Below, one piece after another: positions 6,059 through 14,900 of a stretch of DNA of 29,756 nucleotides. Where the stretch lies: positions 1-29,756 of IMG/VR virus record IMGVR_UViG_3300020472_000118; one strand, given 5' to 3'. The notes under the pieces are model-generated. The model was not told the DNA's origin, searched no databases, and was given only the letters and a program-made list of their open reading frames with translations. The DNA is from a virus. The translations under genes and the position numbers were made by a program. How positions within the stretch are numbered: position 1 is the first letter of the stretch; the number at the start of each line of letters is the position of its first letter.

Positions 6059-7443
6059 GGCATTCCAAATGGATTAGTTTCTGTAAAGTCTATTATAGAA
6101 TCTGCAGCAGTTTCAATGGTAGTATTTTCAGCATACCCATCATCAACATTAGTAGCAGCAACTCTTTGATATTCATATTCAGCACCAGATGTTTCACCAG
6201 TGATTACCTCTCCATCATTAAAGGATCCTGATAGAATAGAGACTTTAAGTTCCCTAGTAGATGCATCCCAAGATTTAACTCTACCAGTAGAACTACTTGC
6301 AGCACCAGTAACTACTTCATTAAATACGTAGTTGCCAGAACCTCCCATATAAGGTGCAGTAACTGTAGCAGTAGGAACAACAGTATATCCAGCACCAGCA
6401 TTGGTAATACCAATCTGAGTAACAATACCCACGTGATTTATGTATGCTACAGCAGTTGCTGTTGTACCCCCTTCAGGTGCTCCTGTAAAGGTGATTAAAG
6501 GAACTGTAGAGTATCCAGTACCCCCTGAGGTAATTGTGACTATTCCAATAGAACCATCAGATATAGTGGCAGTAGCAGCAAATCCTGCTCCACCTCCACC
6601 AACCATATAGATTTCAGGTTCTAATCCTACAGTATAACCATATCCTGGATTAATAATATCCACTCTTTGAATCTTATAAGATTTCTCTCCATCATAATCT
6701 ACTATATCATCTCTCATAGATGCTACACCAACAGCAGTTAGTCCTGCAGAAGGAGCAGAAGATATTGCTACTCTAGGAAGACTAGTAAAGTCATATCCTC
6801 TATTAGAAATAGTAAATTGACTTATTGCTCCATCAACTATTCCTGTAGACAGAACAGCAGTAGTTCCTGAAGAAATCAAGGTAAGTGTTTCAATATAACC
6901 TGCTTTTTCTAGGTTATCATCAATATCTCCAACTCCAGTGTCAACAACAGAATCCTCATATCTGTAAAGCTCACATCTGAGTTCATATACGTAATTCTTC
7001 TTTAACTGATAAAATGGTTTCTCATGCTCTACAAACTTTATTTCAAATAATCTATCTCCAAAAGGAAAATAAATTAAATCACCTTCCTTAGGTCTAGTTG
7101 CTAATTCTATATTTGGTATATTCTTAATAAGTGGCGTAATATAATTTTCAAACCTATCTCTTGAAATGATAAGAGTTAAATCATCAAGTGCTTGAACACC
7201 AAATTTAGATAGAAGGGAACCTTGTCCTTCATATCCATCATAGGTATCTACATATGCCTCAATAGGAATTGCTTCCTCAAACTTAGACTCAATGACTTCC
7301 TGTATTACAGTAGTCTTAGTCATGTATCTTCTAGGGATGTAGTAAACTTCCACCCCATACATTTTAATCTGTTCGTTGATTAAACTTTGAACAAGATTTT
7401 GCTCACTAGAAGACCCCTGTAGAAAGTAAGGATTAAGTGCCAT
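6055..7443 (-). CDS. 14: Neck protein gp14, enlarged by internal repeats
   Basis: Gp14 and gp13 form the neck that closes the packaged head and joins it to the tail. Residues 1-185 match T4 gp14: GVEVYYIPRRY (30-40, T4 'GVECYYVPREY'), YDGYEGQGSLLSKFG (68-82), PKEGDLIYFPFGDRLFEI (118-135) and PFYQL (143-147). The C-terminal ADSIIDFTETNPFGMP (447-462) is a likely equivalent of the short T4 tail. Between them about 250 residues have no T4 counterpart (462 against 256 aa). They consist of 'GYGYxxxxxP' and 'GGTGYSTVPLITFTG' repeats, then a module with ASSSTGRVKSWDASTRELKV. The ATG follows the gp13 stop after three spacer bases, with only a weak GG-containing SD. Confidence 0.94.
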   Translation of the reverse strand: MALNPYFLQGSSSEQNLVQSLINEQIKMYGVEVYYIPRRYMTKTTVIQEVIESKFEEAIPIEAYVDTYDGYEGQGSLLSKFGVQALDDLTLIISRDRFENYITPLIKNIPNIELATRPKEGDLIYFPFGDRLFEIKFVEHEKPFYQLKKNYVYELRCELYRYEDSVVDTGVGDIDDNLEKAGYIETLTLISSGTTAVLSTGIVDGAISQFTISNRGYDFTSLPRVAISSAPSAGLTAVGVASMRDDIVDYDGEKSYKIQRVDIINPGYGYTVGLEPEIYMVGGGGAGFAATATISDGSIGIVTITSGGTGYSTVPLITFTGAPEGGTTATAVAYINHVGIVTQIGITNAGAGYTVVPTATVTAPYMGGSGNYVFNEVVTGAASSSTGRVKSWDASTRELKVSILSGSFNDGEVITGETSGAEYEYQRVAATNVDDGYAENTTIETAADSIIDFTETNPFGMP

Positions 7444-7447
7444 ATTC

Positions 7448-8299
7448 TTAACCTATCATATCCAATGGAGGAAGTTCATAAGTATTGGACATATTTTCTC
7501 TTATCTTTTCTAAATCCTTTTCAGCATCTTCATATATTTCTCTACCATTTAATTCAACACCACCAGGTAATTTAACTCCTTGGAACTTCAAAAGATTTTG
7601 ACCCCACTGCTTTTTAATCAAAGCAGTAGCATATGGTTTTAAAAATGAATCATTCCAAACTCTACCATAATCAGATGGATTCAATAACCTAAAACAATCT
7701 ATAACTAAGTAATCACCAACATTAACAGAAGAATAATCAATATCCAAATATAATCTATCTTGTCTCTTATTAAATCTAATCTGTTTTTCTGTAGTTAATA
7801 AAAAGTTTATATCCTCAAGATATGTCTTTGTCATAGCATAAGATAATAACTCAGTAGATCCCCAATAATAAACATCATTTAAGAATAACTGATACTTAAC
7901 ACTAAACATATTATTAGTGATAGTATTACTTCCATCAAAATGAAATATCTTTGTAACTCCTAAAACTTCAGGTGGAACTTGTAAATAATTACTAGCTTCT
8001 TCAAAATCAAAATTTACTGCAGTAGTTGCTATACCAGATGATACTGGAGCAGTGGCAGTTGTAGTTACAATACCAACACCAGTTTTAGATGATTTTCCTC
8101 TATCAATATCTTCTTGAGTTAACTTGTATTTCATGTAGGTCTGATAGACCCCATCAAAATGCCTTTCTTGAAAAAACTGAACTGCATCATCTATTAAATC
8201 TTCTATCTGCTCATCTGCTACATTTATTTCTAAAACTGGCGCGCCAAGTTTCCTCTTACAGTAATCTATAAGTTCTCCTCGAGTGCTTGGTTGCGCCAT
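7448..8299 (-). CDS. 13: Neck protein gp13
   Basis: Gp13 acts with gp14 at the head-tail junction. The 283-residue product (T4 gp13 is about 309) begins MAQPSTRGELIDYCKRKLGAP, then VLEINVADEQIEDLIDDAVQ and FFQERHFDG, the opening seen in marine T4-like gp13 proteins. Later sections include FNKRQDRLYLDIDY and NPSDYGRVWNDSFLKPYATA. The last part, GGVELNGREIYEDAEKDLEK, is a helix typical of the family. It is directly followed by gp14, which supports the call. A late-promoter-like ATAAATA ends 24 bases upstream, and there is no clear SD. An 8-base G/C palindrome, GGCGCGCC, lies in the Gly-Ala-Pro codons near the N-terminus. Confidence 0.92.
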   Translation of the reverse strand: MAQPSTRGELIDYCKRKLGAPVLEINVADEQIEDLIDDAVQFFQERHFDGVYQTYMKYKLTQEDIDRGKSSKTGVGIVTTTATAPVSSGIATTAVNFDFEEASNYLQVPPEVLGVTKIFHFDGSNTITNNMFSVKYQLFLNDVYYWGSTELLSYAMTKTYLEDINFLLTTEKQIRFNKRQDRLYLDIDYSSVNVGDYLVIDCFRLLNPSDYGRVWNDSFLKPYATALIKKQWGQNLLKFQGVKLPGGVELNGREIYEDAEKDLEKIRENMSNTYELPPLDMIG

Positions 8300-8323
8300 C
8301 TATCTACTTTACTATTATAGGTT

Positions 8324-8330
8324 TATTTAT
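8324..8330 (-). promoter_or_regulatory. Late-promoter-like ATAAATA overlapping the preceding stop, before gp13
   Basis: The minus strand reads GCACCATAAATAAACC. The TAA stop of the 141-residue gene (8329-8327) is inside the core, which ends 24 bases before the gp13 ATG. It probably drives the gp13-gp14 pair. Confidence 0.6.
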
Positions 8331-8752
8331 GGTGCTGATGATATACCACCAACAACCATTACATCTCCAGATACTATTCTAAAAATAGAAGCACCAGAAC
8401 TTACTAAAACATCATAAACATATCTTCCTTCTGTTAAATTTCTAGTAGCAGTTGAACCTAATGATAATCTAAACTCACCACCCTTAGCACTAGTAAATCC
8501 AACATCAAAAGTGGCTACTGCATGTTGTGATGATCCAATTGCTATACTTTTTGCAAGTTGAGCAGAACCTGTCCAATCAGCTACAGCAGCAGTTCCTATG
8601 GCAACTGCATTATCAGATGAAAAATCAAAAGCAGTCCCAGAAGTACCAACTACAGTATAGTCAGCATCCAGATCTGAACCAGTATTGATGGTGAGATTTA
8701 CACCATATGCAACACCAGAACTAGGATCAAAAGTAAGAGTGTTTTTAGCCAT
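8327..8752 (-). CDS. Small virion structural protein, 141 aa, Ig/beta-sandwich-like
   Basis: The product opens MAKNTLTFDPSSGVAYGVNL and closes with GRYVYDVLVSSGASIFRIVSG and DVMVVGGISSAP. The 'GxYxYDvxvxsgxxxxrixxGxvxV' ending is typical of beta-sandwich domains at the N-terminus of phage baseplate upper proteins and of many tail-associated proteins, where it docks a fibre or receptor-binding part. Here it stands alone. It occupies the place of T4 gp11/gp12/wac, between the DUF4815 protein and gp13, so an attachment role at baseplate or neck is plausible. The start overlaps the end of the 72-residue gene by 8 bases. I recognise it as a marine T4-like phage structural protein, but without a T4 name. 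Confidence 0.8.
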   Translation of the reverse strand: MAKNTLTFDPSSGVAYGVNLTINTGSDLDADYTVVGTSGTAFDFSSDNAVAIGTAAVADWTGSAQLAKSIAIGSSQHAVATFDVGFTSAKGGEFRLSLGSTATRNLTEGRYVYDVLVSSGASIFRIVSGDVMVVGGISSAP

Positions 8753-8963
8753 TAGACAGTGCTCTTAGTAAATTTTTGATTTCATTAATATCATCTTTTA
8801 AAGATTTCAAATCATTCTCCATAGTATCTATTCTTTCTATTCCTTGCTTCTTTTTAGAGCGTAATGAAAGATACTTTTCATATTCATCTGAATTGCTATT
8901 TATTATAGCATTTGATTTTTCATCTCTTTTTAAATGAGGATGTCCTTCTACAATTTTTTTCAT
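8745..8963 (-). CDS. Small coiled-coil protein, 72 aa, probable virion component
   Basis: The product, taken from ATG 8963-8961, begins MKKIVEGHPHLKRDEKSNAI. It continues with a charged segment (YEKYLSLRSKKKQ) and ends in a heptad-like helix, RIDTMENDLKSLKDDINEI and KNLLRALSNG. That fits a short oligomerising coiled coil behind a small N-terminal head. A longer reading from a TTG at 8978 is possible, but the ATG is preferred: it follows the DUF4815 stop after one base (TAATATG), the same arrangement as at 1133-1139. The stop lies inside the start of the 141-residue gene. The position between large baseplate proteins and the neck suggests a small structural or trimerisation factor. No named family is recognised. 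Confidence 0.75.
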   Translation of the reverse strand: MKKIVEGHPHLKRDEKSNAIINSNSDEYEKYLSLRSKKKQGIERIDTMENDLKSLKDDINEIKNLLRALSNG

Positions 8964-8964
8964 A

Positions 8965-11900
8965 TTATGCAAGTGCAATAACTCTAAGATCTTTTATTCT
9001 TGGGGGTTGAGCTTGATTAGTACCAGTACCTACTAATTTAATACTAAAGTGTCTAAATGTAGGAAGATCATCAATAGTGAATGAGTAGTCATTCCATACT
9101 ACCTGTGAAGGAAGATATGCAATAACATCTGTTTTAGGAAGAAGTTTATCAGGAAGTCCATTATTTTTAGATGGATCAATAACTTGTCCTGTAGATAATA
9201 AATTATTATATCCAGGGAAAGGACTATAAATTAACTCATCATTAGGATCTTCTGCAATGGCATAGAAAGCTCTCACATCACTAGTCATGTTAATATGAGC
9301 TGCTAAACTTATTTTAATAGAAGTTGCACCTGATTCTAAAGTAACTGGTTTCAAAGCATATACAAATGCATTAGGATCATTTTCTATAGATTTTACTCTA
9401 CTATCATTAACATAATCCTCAATTGGATTATTTAATCTATTAGAAGTAAATATTAATCCACATCTATCTAAGTCTACTATAGGAGAAAGATTAATTTCAG
9501 TAGTATTGAAAGATAGATTTAATGTTAAAGATCTATTATCAGGAAGAGTTGTTAAAGATGTTGTCTCATTAATACGAGAAGCAATCATTCTAGGACTAGA
9601 CATATAGTTATCATTTATCAAACTAATATTAGAGAATCCCATATCCTTATATGGAGTTTCTATACCATCAATACTACTTCCAGTTACAGTTCTCAATTGA
9701 GCATTTAAAACAGTAGAACTTGGAGTGATATTCTGAATAATAGGAGTAACAATTTCAAATGGTATATTCTCACTTGATAGAATATCACTTCCACCAACAG
9801 ATTTGGATATATCAAAATGAAGTTGAGGGAAACTTGTTCCTACTGATCTATCTACTCCATTAGTAGACATATCAACCTTGATAGTATAATGATCAAGTCC
9901 TCTAGGATCAACTACAGTAGAATCTGCTAGGTTATGATTTGTATTAATTCTTCTCAAAGAAACAGTATCTAATTCATACTTATAAGCATAATCTCCACTA
10001 CTATGTGATAAAGTTTGTGTTGAATCTACACCTCTAGTAACACCAGTTAAGGTGTTATTGTTAACACCAGTATAAGATACTATCTCACTTCCCACTTTAG
10101 CATAACCTAAGTTAGTTGTACCAACACCAACATTTTCAAATGTACTGAATTCAGAAGCATCAGTTAGATTCAATGATCCAGTTGATGTATTAGTATAATC
10201 TGCAGATAATGTAGTAGGAATAATATCAGATTGAATATCAGTTAAGGTGACTGTATTCTGATTTGAATGCATTCCATGATTCTTTTGATTTACCTTAATA
10301 TGTAAACCATCTGTAACTGTTACTGGAGTAGCAGAAAGAGTTACATTTCCACCAACACCAGAGTTTAAACCAACAGTAACACCATCATTTCTAATATACT
10401 GAACTGTCTTACCAACTCCAGTTTCAAATACTCCTTGTACGTTATCAAGAATAAGTTCATTAGCTCCATTAATATCAGCAATGGAGAATCTAATATTTCT
10501 ACCAAGAGAATTAATACCAACTGATGATACCCCTACAACATCTCCTACAGAATAACCAGTACCACCACCTACTATAGTTGCAGCAGATGCTACACCATTA
10601 CTAATAGTAAGATTAGCAGTAGCATTTATTCCATGACCACTTACTGTAATAAGAGAAACATCTTGATAAGTAAAAGCACCTGATGATGGAGTATATCCTG
10701 CACCAGCATTAGTAATAGTTAAATTACCAGTTGCACTTCCTGCAGATCCAACATAATTAGCAGTGGCATTATTTGTCATCTGCTGAACAGTATTTCCTAA
10801 AGTTAATCCAGAATCTACTACAGTAGTTCCTAATCCCACTCTTATTTTATTAGAAGAAAGTTCTAATGAATCTTTAACCAAAGGAGAAATATCATCAGAA
10901 GTAGTTAAAAGAGGTGGATTAACAAAATTAATATTACCTACTTCTCTAGTAAATTCAGCTCTATAAAGAACAAATTTAAGATCTTCATATTGACTTGCAT
11001 TCCAAGTTGCTCCATTTTGAGATTTAAATAACGATCCAAGAGTTGGTTGACTGCTTACTATAATTTGGTCTGCTTCTGGTAAATTTGTAGTTGAAACATC
11101 CACTTCTCCCATTCTAGATATCCAAGCAGTATAATTACTACTTGCAGATAAAAGAACTAATGAATAATAATCTCCTCCAGGAAGATATACTGGTGATGGG
11201 AATGTAACTGTAGTAACAACACTAGCATCATTAGAAATATTAATTTCTGATGGTTCTATTACAACTTCACCAAAAGGAAGAAGATTTGTAGTGGGCAGAC
11301 CCAACTTCATAGGTCTTATTTGAACTACTAAAGGCAATAATGTGTCTTTATTACCTAGATACAAATCTACCTTAGTAATAAATATTCCCTTTGAATTTTC
11401 AACAAAGAAAGATTGTGCTAAAGGATCATCTAAACACGCATCAAGATCAACAGCTACTCCACCAGCATGAGCAAAATCAGTATCCTCATGGAATTGCTGA
11501 GCATCAAAGTTTTCTTCACCTTCAGCAGCTTGAGCTGTATTTTCTGCAGAATGACCTAAATGGTTATTCATTGTCTTCTGCAACTTACTATAAGCAGTTT
11601 GATAAGCTGCTGTTGTAGTAAAGTGCTCATTTTCTGAATCAGCAGCATTAATTGCTACCATCAATTCTTTAAAATCATCACTAGCTTTTAATTCATCTCT
11701 CCAATATTTAAATCCTCCTAGATCTGAATCTCTTCCTAAAACATTATTATATCCATCTTCTACTATACTATCCAATACTTGGAAAGAAGTATGAAGATTA
11801 ACCTTCTGAGTAGATGGTCCACCAGTTACTACTTCTGCTAATGGTTGACCTGTAGATATATCAGATCCTGAATAAGTACCTTGACCTGTCCTAGATTCAT

Positions 11901-14900
11901 AACGAGCAATAGCACCTTTAGTAGTACTTGATACAGTACCAGTAATCTGCTGTCCTTGAGGATAATGACAAGGACCAGGTTTATTAGCAGCTGCATTATA
12001 ATTACTTGCATTAGAATCCTGACATCCTACAATATCAGGATCAGGTAAATCAATCACAATATCATAGTCACAACTTCCATTGTCAACAGTAGCATTAGGA
12101 TTATAATTCTGTGCGTTAGGATCTGTACATCCTCTTACATGATCAACTGAAGTAAATGTTGATTGAGTCCTAGTTTCTGTTCCTAGTTGAGTACTATTAA
12201 CAGTACTTCCTCCTGATTCATTAATAGATTTAGATTCTGTCTGTGTTTGTGTATGAGTTCTAATATTTCTTATAGTAACTATTTGTTCTTGAACTGCTTG
12301 TATTGATCCACTTGATTCAAACTCTTCTGTTGCATCTGTAATAACATTTCCAGCTACTTGACTATTATGTGAATTACTACTTAATCTGAAGACTTTAGTT
12401 CCAGTTTGAAATTTAGGTGCATTTAAATCATTAGGATTAGGAATAAAGAAACAACCAATACATGTACCACTACTATCGCTCCTAAGTCTTACCTCAGAAA
12501 CTGTTGCTTGAGCATTGGAAGTTTGTCCTACTAATCTAAGATTTTTTTCTACATATCCATGAAATATATTATCAGATTTTTCTGCTAAACTTAAAGTATC
12601 TATATTAAGAAGAGTAGAAGTAGATGAATATTGTTCAGGAATTGTAGTAATTAATGATGAAGAAAGAGAAGATGCAGTAGATTGATTATTAGTAATTGGA
12701 ACTACACTATCAACTAATATAGTTTTCTTATATAAAGGTGTAAATGCATAATATGGATTTTCTTTATAAATGGAACTAGGATTATCTATATCACCACTTC
12801 TATGGTTTGATTGTGCTACTTTAAATCTAATTAATTCCTTTCCATTAGGTGTAGTTCCAATAACAGTCTCACCTACTGAGAAAGTACCAGTAGTCATTGA
12901 AATTTCTAAAAGTTTTGGAATAATATACTTATTAATATTTTCTCCATCAAAAAATGCATATACACTGGTTTGAGGTCTTAATCTATTAGCTTTAAACTGA
13001 ATATTCCTAGATCTCATAAATGAAGATATATCAGTATTAATTACAATATCTCCATCACTTCTAGTAGTGAATGTTTCTCTTTGTAGAGATCTTGATCCAG
13101 TTCTAGTAGCAGTTCCAGTAGCAGACTCCCATGTCGTCACATTCTTCACAGATTTTGATCTTTCTTGGTAAACAATAGTATCATATCCTGAATGATCAGA
13201 ACGATTCACATAATCAACCCTTCCTGTATTTGTCCAAGCACCGTAATTGAATATGTCAGTAGCACTTCTTTGACCACCACCAGTCCAATTATGATTCCAT
13301 GAACTCCAAGTTACTGGACCATATCCAGAATTGGAATCAAATCCACCTGCATCTACTTGCTCACTAGTTTGGGTATAAGTAGTTAAGTGTTCCGTAGAAG
13401 CATCTTGTCTTACTTGGTCTACCCATATATCTGATGATGGTGTTAAAAAACAAGTTCCACTGTAGTAATTTACAAGATAAGGTGTAACATTTTCTACTCT
13501 TGTTGCATAAGGTTGATTTAATTCAACTACATCATTATAATCTAGAGATAACACTCTACCAGTTTTTCTTATTCCATTAGAACTATTAAGATCTAATAAT
13601 AGATCTAATTCTGTAGTGTAATGAGATGGTCTCAATTCTCCATTATTATAATCAATAGAATTTTTTACTATAGTTCTTTTTAGTTGTTTCTCAGTATTAG
13701 AAAAATCATCAACTATAAATCCAGATTTAAATCTATTCAATCCATCAACATCAGAAATTTCCATATTCATGGTATCAATTTCTAATAATGACAAAGAAGT
13801 GTAAAATTCTAAATTTTGAATTCTTCTTTCAAGTTTACTGATATCAGACATCTGATATCTCTTATAATTAGTAATTGTTATATTAACATCATTAATATTA
13901 TAAAGATATGGTGGCAATGAAATAGAAGCAACTTCTAAATCACCATCAACTCTATTTGGAAATTCTGGAGTTTCTGCAGGAATTCCCTTTACTAATTGAA
14001 AACTACCATCTTTAGATAGATAAATTTTATCCAATCTAGGAAGATAAAAAGAATAATTTAACGTTAAATTCTCATCAGATGCTAAAATATTTTTAGCAGA
14101 ATTACCACTAGCAGTAAAACTTCTTCCTGAAAATTCAAATGGAGAATATGTAGTACCAGAAAAATCAGATACTCTAGGTCTTATATCAATAATATCACTA
14201 ACTCTATTACCATCTATTAGTGGTAATTCTCCATATGAAAAATTATCATAAGAATTACATGTGGTAAAATCTCCAGTATCAGAAGCAGAAAAATATGCAG
14301 ATTCAAATACTACAGTTAATTGCTTAGATGGTTCTTTAAAATTAGATTTTCTTTTTATTCTAGAATAATCATAAATTGTATTTCTTTGTCCATCATTATA
14401 CGAAAATTGTTTAGATATATTACTTGACCCTAAAGTCATAGAAGATAATTTTGAAGTAATACTAGATTCCTCAAAAATTAATTCTTCATTATTTTGGAAG
14501 ATATTTTCATTCAAAGAAATGTAGTTGATAGTAGTATCATTATGCTTACTTACATATATTGCTTTAGCATTACTATCTTTTCCTCTAAATGTTTCTCCTA
14601 TCAATAAATCCCCAGTTTTAGAATTTGGGCTATTAATATTAGTTAATGCTAATCTAGGAAATATGGGAGCACTAGTATTTTTAGATTCAAATATTCCATA
14701 CACTTTAGTCACATCTGGAGTGTTTAAAGAAATTTCATCATCTTGAACTCTAGTTCCATAGACTGTAGAATAAGTAAGACCATCATTTAAAGTAGTACTT
14801 CCTGTTCCTGATTGAGAAAACTTGGAATTAACTATTGTTAATATATTAATTTTTTTCTTTTCTTTAATTTTAGATTTTACATTACTCTTAGTTAAAGTTG

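Noticed and set aside
8089-8271. Plus-strand ORF of 60 codons opposite gp13
   Set aside because: It is a shadow of a clear T4 homologue, with no recognisable protein features.
8745-8978. TTG start (MHLHN...) for the small coiled-coil gene
   Set aside because: The ATG at 8963 directly after the DUF4815 stop (TAATATG) matches the arrangement at 1133-1139 and gives the expected MKKIVEGHPHL opening.
11391-14746. Several plus-strand ORFs of 67-75 codons inside the DUF4815 gene
   Set aside because: All are antisense to a continuous, recognisable coding frame and lack start signals.
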